Source: Musa acuminata AAA Group (lineage: Eukaryota; Streptophyta; Magnoliopsida; Zingiberales; Musaceae). Taken from it: 64,000 nucleotides of DNA. The notes under the pieces are model-generated. The model made no database searches. It was given only the letters and a program-made list of their open reading frames with translations, and had not been told where the DNA came from. Where the stretch lies: positions 3,788,001 through 3,852,000 of the forward strand of contig NC_088338.1 in the NCBI RefSeq assembly GCF_036884655.1, given 5' to 3'. The translations under genes and the position numbers were made by a program. This document shows, one piece after another, positions 49,081 to 63,454 of the stretch; the stretch's first letter is position 1; every line of letters starts with the position of its first letter.

Positions 49081-51231
49081 CGTCGAGCGCAGGGTTCCGA
49101 TCAAGGAGAACCGACCAAGGGGAAGACGGTTCGCATGATTCCGCCACTCGTCGCGCTCTTATAGCACCCTTCTTTTCTGTATGGCAGAATTACCCCTATC
49201 CAAAATGTGAATTGACCGGATCAATTTGCTGCACGGATCTGGTCCGATCCGATCAAGATCCGTAGACCCATTTGAACGAAACCCAATTTAAGATGTCCAC
49301 ACACGACCAAAATTGCAAGGCCGAACCTGCCTGATATATGAGCTTGGTTCATCCTTTTCTTCGATCCAATAACCTTTTTGGCAGCTCTTAATTTGTTATT
49401 TTTTTATTTATTAATGTTAAATGGCAGTATACATGGCTTGTGACCCCCCAATATAATATCAAATTAATGAGTCAATTTCAATTACTCGATACGGTAAATT
49501 TATTGTTTGTATTAATAATTATGTCAATCCATAATTTTGATGCTATATTGATTTTGGACAATTCTAATAGAGGATATATTTATCTCCAATCACGACTAGC
49601 AACATAGTCAGTAGAAAAAGATCCCAATTAATAATTCAACCCCATGAATACTCGAGTTATAGTGATGAATGTTAAGAATGTTAGTTATTGTTTACTCAAA
49701 AGTATCGTTTTTAATCTTAAAATTAACTCACACAACCTCACTAGAAGGTTAAAGAGATTTTGTCTGAAACCCCATTGGACATCGGTCCTCATACAGGTCG
49801 ATCATGAATCCAAACCAAGTCAAACTGATCATTCATATACATCACATTATTAATGAAAATTTAGACATTTCTAAATAGTATCTCATATTTCCATACTCCA
49901 CACACAAGTCAAATTGTCTTTTTTTCCAAATCATCAAAATAATTTTATAAAAAATAAATTTTTTTCTCTTCAAAACCCAATTTGACATTGCTGGTTTCTA
50001 TTAAGTTGATTATAGTATTTTTTAACATAATTACAATGTTACACTTTAGTAATAAAAAATATTGTAAGTCGCTCCTTTTTATTGTCATTCTTCCATATCG
50101 TTTGAATATAAATACTAAAAGTTTTTTTTCAATAAATATAAATATAAAAAATTGAAAACAAATTAAAATTTGTATCATCCTTTATTTAGTTTGAAATATA
50201 TCAAAACTACTCAAATTACTATCTATTGATTTTTAAACTAACTAATGTTCGAATACAATATTTTAATTCAGCAATAAAAACATTGTAATTGTCATTCTCA
50301 CACAATAAATAAATATCGATATATAGATCTAAATTTACGTTTAAATGAGAAAAATAAGAATTTTTATTATCATCTGTTTCGAAATATATGAAAACCATCT
50401 TAATTTCCATCCATAATCACTCAATCTCTTGTACAAATCATTTTATAAAATCTCAAAATCTATAATAAAATCGATAATTAAAGTTATTCAAGATTCAAAC
50501 TAATAATATTTTTTATTCAACAAAATTGTAACCGTATGATGTCTCAACCACCGTTATTAATGTTTATAATAAATGAAAATAGATGTTACAACTGTTAATG
50601 AACATAGTTGACAGTGCATACAGGTAGGCTAATCTCAATATAACACAAGATATAAGAAAACGCGCCATCTCATGAACATGAATAAACACATGGAAAACAG
50701 ATATTATGTGATGATAATTAAAGTAAACACATGTTGATAAGTGCAACTTTTAGAGGTTTCCATGTTTCTTGTATGTTTTCAGTATTCAGAAAGAAGGTGT
50801 ATTTTGCCATGGAAACATACCACGCAAAACCCTGCATTAAGGAGGATTCTGACATTGTAACAGCATGCCTGATCCATCAGCCACAAGAATCCTTAGTTGA
50901 GCTTTAGAAGCACTTAAAGAGTGATCAATGCAAATGTACCTTATCAAAAGCAATACATAAATGAAATGTGATCATTTATTAAAATATTTTATGCGTTTAA
51001 ATTCTGGAATAATAGCAGAGATTGTTAGAATAAAAGTACAGGAGCATAACAGAATACATGAGTAATCTGTCATCATCATAACTCTGGAACAATTTGGTCT
51101 CAGAAATGCTTCCAGCAGATCAAGGTGAATTGGTCATTCAAAATCGAATGGAAGCTTATTAAAATTTAAGAGAGAAAAAACCAACCGCGAATAGTGAAGC
51201 ACGGATTTCATCCATTAAAGAGAGATTTAAA
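49081..51231. other. Intergenic between SF3B2 and V-ATPase subunit F
   Basis: SF3B2 leader and promoter, then strongly AT-rich DNA (49400-50600) with stops in all frames. It ends in the presumed 3'UTR of the V-ATPase gene. No gene or element recognised. Confidence 0.6.
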
Positions 51232-54200
51232 TCAGCGCCGTCCTGATGCTACTGATTCTGCAGAGAAGAGGTACCTCACTCGAGAAAGAACCGAATCATG
51301 TGCAGGGTCATATGGATGATCCTTGGAGGGAATCTCCAAGATAGCTGGCACAGGTTTGTTGTAGCTATCCACCAGAAACCGTATCATGTTTGCAATCTGA
51401 AAAGAGGGAAATGAATGCAAATGTCAGGAAGTAAATAGAGTAAGAATGATGTTTAGATGGAAACTTGGTTTCCCAGCCGAATCATTTTAAGATTTATCAA
51501 ACTAAACAAAAAGGTCTCCTAATGCCCTAGACAAGGATCAATGCTTAATGCCAATATGCTATAAACCAACATGAAGTAATCATTGGCATCGATCGAGTAT
51601 AATTGCCCCACTAGTGACTGAACAGTTAAAGAGGTACATCAATTATGGCCAAGCCTGCACAAAAGCCTATCTTATGAATATCTGAAGCATCAGATGGCAT
51701 CATTAACATTCACAAGATTGAGAGAGGACTCAATTATTCAGTTCTAGCAGCATCTTCTTACTTCAGTTTGTGCAAATTGTTACATGCTTCTGAGTTCTGA
51801 CAAGCCTAATGCCAAGAGGAAGGTGGGTTGTGTTATACAGTTGACAACTGACAAAAAAAGACTGTCAAGATAAACAATGAAATACATGCCTACAACATTG
51901 TAATTCTTCAAAAAGAATTGTGGGCTAAACATTCAGCTAGAAACCATTGACAACTGGATGAGTAATAATTTTCCCACGGTTTTAAACTAGTGAGGTTAAA
52001 ATCAGCTGTATGAACTCATATTAGCAAGATACAACATATTACAGTTTCAGAAAAGGGATTATAGTTCATGGACACAAACAGTATCTGTTTATGGGAGCAA
52101 GTGGAGAGAAAACAACAATATTACACAAACATAGTGTTGGCATTTATGAAGACAAATAGAACGAAAATATTAAAAGAGGTAACAGAACTGAAGGTACTTT
52201 TGGAGCATGTTTGAGGAAGAGATATTTCATTTAATTGGTTATACTCCTCAAATACAACTTATTAACAGATGCAAATGATTTTGTTTTTACAAGCAATGAC
52301 ATATGTTAGACATCTACCTAGACAAAGGTTAAGAGAATAAAACAGAAAAAACGAATTAAAAATACTATCCAAGCATGTCTAAGGAAATATTCATTTAATT
52401 GCTTTTACTTCACATATATGGCAAAATAAACAAATGTAAACAAGATTTATTTTTTGACAAAATTACATAATTCAATAATAGGCTAATGGTGGCAAATTTT
52501 TGAAGGACATCTGAATGATCATAAAAGTAAAGGACATGGAGAGTTTCAGAGCAAAAGGATGTAACTGATACAAAAATGGAACAGGAGACATTATTTAGAC
52601 TTTATTGTATCCTACAATTTTATTTTCGCCAATATACTATACTAAAATAAATAAACATCTGGTTTCATCAAAGCAAGAAAAGAAGCAACTAATATCTGCT
52701 TTAACCCAGCACATTATTTTTTGAAATTAACCCAGCACATTTCACTAGGCATTGTACTTGAAAAATAAGTTCACTGTCTGTACAAGAAAACCTTTCAAAA
52801 AATACTGTAGTAGTCATGTGCAAGAGATAATACCACATAAACATGTTGCCCAAGGACCTGATCGACTAACAGTACAAACTTGAGCATAGATGAAATCATG
52901 GACAACCCTATACATGAACCATTCAGAACACTTACATATTGGCTAATCAGCACAACAGCAATATCCTCCCTTGAGGTGAACTCTTTGAATGCATCTTCTA
53001 TAGCTTTCACAGTAGTTTCTGGATCATTATCAATCATTATAGAACCATTGATTTAAGAAGACTCAAAATAAAATTTCCAGTGACAATTATTAAACAAAGA
53101 TGTGTACTACTAACTACTAAGAATAAGAGGCCAAAAGCAGAATGCCTATTTACTTAATTACAATGGAACGCAAAAAACAGAAAAAGCCTATAGAGAAAAA
53201 AAAAGTCATAACTATTGAATTATTGAAAAGAGTATAACTCAAAAAATGATATAACAAAAAGATTTTCATCTTAATAATCACTAATTGAATTGATATTCAA
53301 GATTAACATCAGTATTCCAAGGAAGAAAACAAACAAAAGAACACACTATGTCAAAACAAAGATATTCAAACATTATACTAGATCAAAAGACAACCTGAAA
53401 TTGGGGAAAACTTTAGTCGACCATTATTTAAGTCAGGCTCAAAACATACTCATCAATAACAATGTAATAATCATTTTCTATGTACAATAACAATACTTAA
53501 GTCCCAATTATTTGAGGTGGGTTAGATAGATCGTTGGGGAAAACTTTAGTCAACCATTATTTAAGTCAGGCTCAAAACATACTCATCAATAACAATGTAA
53601 TAACCATTTATAGAAAATGTACAATAACATTACTTAAGTCCCAATTATTTGAGGCGGGTTAGATAGATCATTGCATTGTTTAGCTTTGTCATATGCACTA
53701 CAGTTCTAAATAGCATTTACAATGTATGATACATGTTCGGGATTGACACAACCAACAAACCTTTTCCAACTGCTTGGGATTAACATTATCAATCACTTGT
53801 CAGCTTATTATAGAGGGCATTATGTATAGCTGTTCCAACTGAAATACATTAGTCCCTAAGCTCATCTTTAGATGACCCTTGATTCTTTCCTGACTCTTAA
53901 CCTTTTTCAAATATTTCCCTCTCCCAGTAAGAGAGATCTCACTAAATTCTCCACGATTTTGTTCTTATTGTTACAGCTGCCACCTGTTTACAATAATTTT
54001 TTATAATGCTTATTTTTGTCCCATCCATCTCAGTGTTGATAACTTCCAATCCATCTCCTTCCCTTGCAGCCTTTTAATTGGTAGGTTCTGTGCATTAAAA
54101 CTCACATATCGGATCCATCTGTTACACACATGACACCTTATCTCAATCTCCTGATCAGAAAAGTTTATATCTATCCCTAATCAGTCAAGAATGAGGCTTG

Positions 54201-57200
54201 TTCCAGCACTAGTGACATTCTTTCAACTAAATCTGCATTCAACTAATTAATACAATGCCATCCAGTTATTCCCCAGAATACAAACTAGTGAGGATCTGCA
54301 TTATGATATCAAATTAAACATGTAGAGTTGAACTTCTGTCAAGTACTCTTGCAAATATCTCAATTTGTTCTGTGACAAGTAAAAAGAGACACAGGTCCAC
54401 AGACAAATAGGCTTCAGTCTAAAAAACAATGATTGATCATTCATATATCTTCTTGTAAAAGCTCTTCCATACATTTCCAGATAACCAAGGGTTGCATTTT
54501 CAGGTATGAGACCAACGTGGGTACAGTTCATACCAGCTTACCAGCAAACATGCCAGTGCGTAGAACAGCACTAAGCGAGACTTCCATCCTATGCGTTTCA
54601 AAAAAAAGAGCCAAAGTGGACCACCCCAAATGGTTCCCATCGGGGCCAGTAAATATTGGACATGCCTGTTGGGGTGAAGTTGTATTCCTTTCTCATAATA
54701 TATGTCAATTAAATTTGCAAGTATTGTCAACTCAAAACTATCACCATTTCACATACTCCACCATAAATTATCCCATATAAAATAATATTTCATAATATGT
54801 CACTAATATCTAAATATTGCTCTGAATTGTTCAACCATAGTACTAGAGGACTGGACTGGGTCACCCTATGGCGTTCCACTTATGCCAATAGAAGCATAGG
54901 GCATCTAACTTGGTATTATAAGAAATGCAGCACGACCCCAATTTGTTAAGAGAACTTTGATGTGTAGGCACTATCAGTTGTCAAGTGGTCTCGTACTGAA
55001 CCAATTTCACTTCCAAACAAAGAAAGACAATTAAATCAGTCAGGCAACCTCTCAAGTTGCCACCCCCTACTTCAAGATTGGATAGACTTCATCAGACTAA
55101 AGGTGCAATGAGCCATTCAAATATGAAACTTGAACCAAATCAAACCCAACATCGGGGCTCTAATTCAAACTTTTAGGCAGTCGGACCTGGCAAGGCCATA
55201 ACAAAAGCAGTTACTTTGATATATTCACAAACCTAAACCCGTTCATGCAAAAAATAAGAAACTTTAGAAAGCTTGAACTGGGATTGGCTCAGGCCTAAGC
55301 ACCAAAACCATAGGCCTTTCAAGCCCAAGCATGATTCCATCGCTATCCCTGCTACACTTTCTCATAACCCATAAATGTCTAAAGAGAGGTTCATGTCATG
55401 ATACGCAGCACCAACTTGTATGATTTCTTGAATACAAAAATCCTTCTTATCCAATCATTTAATTTTGGATTAAATTAAAAAGCTAGCACTACTGTAAATA
55501 TAGTTTTTCCAATTATTTTTCTGTAGAGCCAAAGCAAACACTTCAGTGTAAAACTGATAGTGATATTGATCCACCATTCAACACCTATTTGAACTATTAT
55601 AATAAAGTTAAAATTCAGTCATCTGCCCTGAAAATAAATAAAAGAGAACAAACCGTTAAGTTAGGTTTGTCTTGCATATTTTTTTATTTTATTTTCTGTA
55701 AGATTTTTCCCCTAGTACGATCAATGCATTAGACTCTTTTACCATGTGACCAAAACCCCAACTAGCTATATTTAATTATTCATAAATTGCATCACAAAGA
55801 TTCTCAATTTACAAATAATGATTAACATAACTATCACAACAGAGTAAGCAAAAGTAGATATCCTAGCATTACAGTGTTCCCGTAATGTCACTAAGAGAGA
55901 GATGACTTGGAAAAAGCTTAATCTACTGAAGTCATAAACTTACTTGAGTCCACAATAAGGTAATTTGTCTTTCTCCGTAGATCAACATTGCCAACTCCAG
56001 CCATCAAAAATCCAGTAACAGTGTCCTAGCAACACAGCATCAAATAACATCAGAATAGCTATGAATTTGCAGATGTATATATGAATAAAAGTACCATGAA
56101 GCAACTAGTTGTCCTTTTGGCAGGATCCCGAAGTTCAGACTTGAACGGGAAAAAAAAAAGGAATTGCCAAGAGAGATGGTAAATTTGCAACAGATGCAAC
56201 TCTCTGAATTGTGCAGATGATGGCAAATAACAAAAGCTAGATCTTGTGAAGTTTGACTTACTCAGGTTTAATAACATTAAAGATCATCGGTATAATACCA
56301 CATTGAGAAACCCATAAGATGTACATTAATTCCAGCATCCACTACGTTTATTACAAGAGTGAACTTGCATTAGAAGCACATGAACATGAGTATAATTGGT
56401 CCAACATCTTAAGAACTTTTAGGTCAAAGAAGTAGTTTAACTGATACCACATTTAATTGTCGAGTTGGTGCCAGTTTTCTCATGACATCTAGCCATGGAA
56501 ATATTTAGTGCATGTAGAGAACAACTTGGCAAATTCAAACACCCTAATATGATGCAAATAGATGCCTCATTCCAAGGCAACTAGCATTGTACCATTAAAC
56601 CCAACAAATAGCAGAGATGCATCGGTGTAGCATGTGTGCTGAAATATACACTAGCTTTTCATAAAATAGACATTAGACAACTGCACGACAGCCATGATAA
56701 AAAATGTCAAAAGCACTTCTCCTAAGAACTCAATATGCTTTATGGTTTATACATTGACATAGCAAGCATAGTAAGATAGCAATAATTTAATACGATCTTA
56801 GCTATAAATTACCTACACAGGGTTACAAGTATTAAAAAGCTTTTAAACATTAGAAAGTGAACTATATAGATCACTTAGACATCAGTTTGAATGTTCAAAT
56901 ATATGATCTCAAGTTCACTATCATACAATAGAACCTCATATATTTACTGAGAATAACTAGTCTTTAATCCATTCACCTGAAATAAGTCCCAAAATGTCAT
57001 TCACTGAGAATACTCTTTTCCAAATGATACACACTAAAACATTATGAGAGGAAAGAACTCTAGATATTATGCATATGTTATGTGATAGAACATTTATAAG
57101 ATCTCTACTCATCATGGAACCTAAATAAAAGAACAATTCAACCAACTTTGTAATACAAAACAAGAAACCTATGATACTCATAGTGATGAATTGCAATCAA

Positions 57201-57408
57201 ACATGTTCATGATCAGGTGCTAATGAATTCAATTTTTAAATTACTATGATAAGAAATAGCCTTTCTCATCTAGAAACACAAAAAGTATACAGAAAATAGC
57301 AGTTTCTCACATATCATATATTCACCAAACAACAAAAATGTGTACCTCATCTGCAATCATAGCTATAAGGGCAGAGTTATTCGTCCGGATCTGACCTCTC
57401 CCAGCCAT
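51232..57408 (-). CDS. VHA-F: V-type proton ATPase subunit F (4 coding exons, 130 aa)
   Basis: Subunit F of the V1 central stalk of the vacuolar H+-ATPase, part of the rotating shaft that couples ATP hydrolysis to proton pumping. Coding exons: 57408-57346, 56025-55944, 53018-52936, 51396-51232, joined in frame to 130 residues; the Arabidopsis protein is 128. Visible conserved text: [96 protein letters not shown] and the end [13 protein letters not shown] 5'UTR intron is likely (58144-57442: donor gtgagtta after a GC-rich leader, acceptor cttttag), a common plant arrangement. Introns are large (1.3, 2.9 and 1.5 kb); the middle one holds a 133-bp tandem duplication and other repeat debris. No defect seen. 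Confidence 0.95.
53401..53670. repeat. 133-bp tandem duplication in VHA-F intron 2
   Basis: Copy 1 begins at 53401 and copy 2 at 53534, both with ttggggaaaactttagtc. They share accattatttaagtcaggc, tcaaaacatactcatcaat, aacaatgtaata, and end in acttaagtcccaattatt followed by tgagg(t/c)gggttagatagatc. There are about ten differences plus a short insertion. The cccaattatttgaggtgggt end resembles the conserved termini of plant LINE/SINE copies. Confidence 0.9.
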
Positions 57409-58320
57409 TTGCAAGAAACTCCCAACGACAGCCGCCTGGTACTAAAAGCAGAAGTAAAAAAATAGGGAAAACGTCAGGAATCAAAGGGTTTCCTGAACTA
57501 ATAATAAAGAGTCCTAAAACTGATAGCCAACAATTAACAAGCCGTTAAAACATATGTTGATCTAAAAACTAGATAGACATTGAATATGTTGATCGACTAA
57601 ACTACGTCAGACTTTCAAAATCGAAGTAAGACGCGAAGAACAACCCCAACCAGTTCATTATATATCATAAACAGCAAAAAGAAAGAGAAAAACATAGACC
57701 TTGGAGAGATTTAAATCGTATCCACGTTAAAATTTCGGGGTCTTTTCACAAAGACATTAAACCGTCTTAATCATGTCATTAATAATATCATACCTATCAA
57801 TTATGATGGGTAGAGGATTGATGCAAAGCAAAACTAACCCAACAACCCGAAGCAGCGAATCTACATCAACCTACAGTATTCTTAAAAATGGAAGCAAAAA
57901 ACAAGATTTTATCGACAAACTAGTCAAACATTACTAGTATGTTATCCAGGGTTCAGCGGGAGGGATCTATCCCCGCTTCTTACAGATCCGGTTCGGAATC
58001 ACCGCGATCCAACTCTGATTTCCATCAAGGAACATAGAATCACCGGAGATTCGCTGAGATCGGCCGGTAATTAGAAACGGAAAATCCACTCGGTTTCCTT
58101 CGGCGAAAGCAAGCTCGGAGGAAGAAGAAGATAGGATAACTCACCCTCGCTGCTGCCGCTACCGCTGCCGCGCCGCTCACCGGGAGCTACTGCTCGGTTA
58201 CTGCTATTTGGTCGCTGCCTCTCTTGCTCGCCGTTCGTCGGCGCTTCGAGGGATGACGATTGAGGCCAAGATGTTAGTGAAGGGATGGAGAGAGAGAGGA
58301 GCCCACGTTTTCGTCGCACG

Positions 58321-61300
58321 TGTCCAAGATTTTTGTTTCCCGAAAATATTTTAAAATAAATTTTAATTGATTTTCTTATAGAATACTTATATTTTGGGTA
58401 TTTCCCAAATGTACCTTTTTTTCAAATAGTATGTATAATTTATCTCAAAATTTTTTCCATCAAATTATATCATTCATTTTTTTTTCTAGTTTTAAATTAC
58501 CATAGTGTTTTTATTTGGCACATTTATAGTATTTTTTTAATAATATTTATAGTATTTTATTAAGATATTAAAAATACTGTAAATAACTTTTTTTTTAGAT
58601 ACCATATTTTTAAGCATGTAGTTGATTTGGTTAAGGCTAAAAATTTATTTAGATTATTTACAGTATTTTCGAGTATATCTTATAATGTTTTTATTATGAT
58701 GATAAAAAATGAAGTAATAAGTTAATTTTTTATTTTTATTTAGGTGATGTTAATTCTAAATTATTATAAATACATATTTGAGTAATAATATGATATATCA
58801 AATAAATTTTAGTATACTTTGATTTTATTTGATTTATTTATAATATTTTTAGTGACTATAATACTATAAAAGATCAAAAACATTATAACATACAGAAAAA
58901 ATTTTAAATGACAATTTGTGAAGTTTTAAATTAGTGATAATATTTGAAAAAATAAAATGGGGGTACTAATTGAGAAATACTCAAAATGTGAGTATTTTTA
59001 GGAAAATCATCTTTATATTAAAGAAGAATTTGTAAAAAGATATACACATTTGACTTGAAAATTAAGAACAATCAATATATACAACTTATTTAGGTTTTAA
59101 GATAATAATATTTATTCATTTTAAGAATTAATATTCACTTTAAATACTTGAACCTATAAATATGCCAAAAAGATAATTGGAAGTGTATCAAAAATAATAT
59201 TATATTAAAAAGCTATCAATGAAAAATCCAATGTTTTTATATTTGTACTGCATGCTGTGATTTTATATAATTTTTAAAAGTAATTTAATGTTATTGAAAA
59301 ATAGTTGTAACCTATGAGACATATGTGGCCTAAAACACTTAAAGAACCCATATATATACTTCATTAAAATATTTTAATACTATAGTATTTATTTATTTAT
59401 CTTGAACTTAAGAAATATATGTAGAGGGTAGAGATTGTTTTAAAGTATTAATATTATAATATAGGTTTAATGAGACAATATTCTTTGCTAGTGCTCATAT
59501 CATAACATGGTGTGGAGTCTAATTGATTGAAAATCCACTAAAAAAAGAAGAAAAACTTATAAAACTTATCATACTAACATCCTAAAAAAGCATCTAAAAA
59601 TAGTTTGTGAAAGTATATGTGAAATTTAATCAAATACATGGTGTGAGAGTATCAATATATACAATATTCTTATTTAGAGAAACTATTTCTAAGATTTGAA
59701 TCTCAATCTCTCATGACTACTATAACAAAGTCCATTTTTAGTAATAATAATTATGGATGATTTTAATTTTAATAAATATATAAATTTAAAAATAACTAAG
59801 AGACTCTTATTCTTCGTATCCTTTGATGCTGTTAGCTAAAAACCCAAAACGATATTAATATCAATTGAAATATCATTAACTTTATATATTTTTTTTTCTT
59901 CGTAATAAATTATTATTATTATTGTTATTAGTATTATGTATATTTTTTCAATTTTAAATTAAAAAAATTAATTAAATTTTGGATATTGTGACACCTAACT
60001 TGCCTCTCGGTTTTGATGTATTAAATGGTAGGCAAGAACATTTCTTTTTTCTGTGTTCTACGATGAAATTGGTATCTCCAACATTGATGGATGATATGCC
60101 TAAATTTGGAGTCAAAGCTCTAAATATAAAAGCTTAATATCATATAAAGAAATAAGATATAACAACATGAACGAGTGAGACATCACATTCCTTTGTTTTC
60201 TCTCTATCTCTCTATCTCTCTTTGTCATGACCATATAAATGGATATCTAAATTTGATTGGCTCACGTTTGCCGAAGTCCATGGAGCATGAGAGCCTCTTC
60301 TTCTAGACTCTAATCGTAATGGATAAGATATTGTATGTTGTTCTTGAATTGATATGTATCGTGTAATTTATGACTGAATTAAATTACCCGTGAATGAAGG
60401 AAACGTCACTGTGGTAAATGATGTGTTGACCTTTTTTTTCCGCAAGAAAAGATAATGTAACAAGGATATTTAATAAATATATTTTTTTAATTTCTAGGAT
60501 GCTAATGTTTTTTTTTTTGAAGTATCAAATGATATTATCTAAACTCATAAAATTATCAACATGACTTAGTGAAAAATCAATATGATTTATATAAGGTGAA
60601 ATTATTTATTTGTATGATTTTTTTTTCATTTATTATAGATCTAGACTATACAAAATTTTTAGGGTACATTTATTTATTTATTTATTTATTTTTGAATAAA
60701 ATAATTAAAATATTTAAAGGATAATTGTATCAAATTTAATAATATGTTAAAATATAATTTTATTAAATAATATTTGTTTTAATGTGTATTTAAAATATAT
60801 TTTCATCTATTTCTTGTCAAACACTTAAATCATTTCATAATTATATATTTATTCAAAACTTTTTTCCAAATATATACTGAAGGTGGGATTCGAGCACGGT
60901 ACGATACGATACGATAAACTATAAGGTTTTTACTAATTTTGTTAGCTAATTAATTTTAAAAAATATATTGAATGAGGTTTGAAACCCACGTTTATGTCAT
61001 AAGTGATAAGTCTTGATTTTAGGTTTATGTCGGTATAATGTACGGCATTTTTAATTTAATAAATAATTTATATTTTAAAAACATATATTTATTGGACTTG
61101 ATTTGAAATATATTAATTTTAGAAATATATTATAAATTTAATTATGTTATCCGTAATTGATAGTAACTAATAAAGATTCAATTTGGATGAATATTAATGA
61201 CAATAACATATATTAAAGGGATACATAAGCTACATTAAAAAAAATTGTCCATGAACAACGATGTGGCTTACTTTAATTATAAGAAAAAGTATAAGCGTGA

Positions 61301-62640
61301 TTTGGATTGATATGGGAAATTAAAACTAATCTATCATGCCAATGAATCACAAATTACTTGTACGTGTGTGTATGTTTCCCATAACTCTCAAAGAACTATG
61401 ATCAAGAAAAAATAAAGCCTTTCAGAGATCAACACATTGTGATAACATAAAATATCATCCTGAAATATTTTACGATTGACTCAGTCAAACCAAAAAGAAA
61501 CATCTTCCTAAATTAACTCCATCACTAACAAAAGTTTGTCCCAAGAGTCCAATAGAACCATAAGACTAGTTGTCCACGCAACATGATTCTACAGCCATGG
61601 ATGGATGCACAAGACATCAATGACTTGATTCCTTAGAGGCAGACCAGACATGGAAAGAAAGATACTGTGACAATAAACAGAATTAGCACCGCATCATGTT
61701 GCTACAAGTTCTATGACAAAAGTGAACTAAACACTGGACAATCAATCATTAGAGAAGGATAAGAATGCTCCTCATATTCCACCACGGAGCAAAAATGTCA
61801 TCTTTGCATAACTTGCTTGCCCGAGTCCCTTGGAATCAGTGAGGCCAACACGGAGGGAGGGCACACGGCCTGGCCAACTTTTGCCGGATCATTTTGGTCG
61901 GCGCTCCTCCATTGATTGTGGCCAACAACTAGGGTTGGGTCCACCCATCGCCTTAATAACTTGTGATAGCTGGCATCGATTCTCGCTGCTGCAACCTTTT
62001 TGGGACATTTTTATTTTCCCCTAATTATCATATATCACGGGAGCGATTCTATTAATTTGCTTAGTCGAAATGGAAAGATATAATAATAATAATAATAATT
62101 CAGAAAATAAATTAATAATGCACATCATGCGGCATGCGCAGATGCGATACTAATTTGATGACATCTCGATGCGGCGAACCTAATCCAACGGCGGTCACGT
62201 TTTATCCGTTATTTATGGACGTACTGCAGCGGGGCACGCACGCAAAATAATAATCGGGTCAAATGAGAAGACCAGATCAAGCCGCGATCGAAGGGCCGAG
62301 GTCCCACCTGGCCCAACCGACGGCTCCGACGAGGCCACGGCGGACGGGACCCAGGCGGCGTCAGGCACGACTCGATGAAGATGCCACGGGAGACACGACG
62401 GCGGCGACGTCCACTGCGAAGTCCACCGCTCTCACCGCCTGTGGAGTTGCGTTGATTTGGATTATTGTTATTTAATTAAAATAAAATAGTTAAAAATTAC
62501 AGATAATAAGTACGATAAATAATTAATAATTGTATTTTTGTAGTGTTATAAAGGACGGCATGTCGGTATAAAAAAAATTGCTTCCTAAATAATAATAATA
62601 ATGATAATAATAATAAAAGTAATAAATAATAGTAGCAGCT
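58321..62640. other. Large AT-rich intergenic region
   Basis: Very AT-rich, without frames longer than about 65 codons and without recognisable element. A cgatacgatacgata pentamer run occurs near 60903, CT repeats near 60198-60222, and TTTA repeats near 60669-60690. An abrupt GC-rich block at about 62160-62460 interrupts it (see findings). Confidence 0.6.
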
Positions 62641-63041
62641 ACGATTCGCACCGGAACGGAAGAATAAACCCCGAGGCGAGATCCGATCTCCATTCCCTTC
62701 CATCCTGCCCTGCCCCTTTTCGAACCCTCCTCTGATTCCGGCTCTAGGTTTCGGGCAGGGATCTGCCGTCGCCTTCGGGATCCGCGTCCTTGATGCGAGA
62801 CGCGGTCCAGCTTTGCCTTCGAAGGATTAGGTACTGCTAGCTTGTCTCTCGCTTTTTTGTCGATTTCTGTTAGATCCGGAGCTTGTAGTTCGGGTGCTTC
62901 TTCGTTGCTTGCCGGATTGAAGTCTTCGATGTCGTAAATAGGATTTTTCTCTCTGTTCTTGTGGTTTTTTTTGTGTCTCTGTAGATGGTCTAGTTGCTGA
63001 TCTGTTCGAGAGCGATAGAGGAAGATATATATATATTTGAG

Positions 63042-63454
<413 letters not shown>

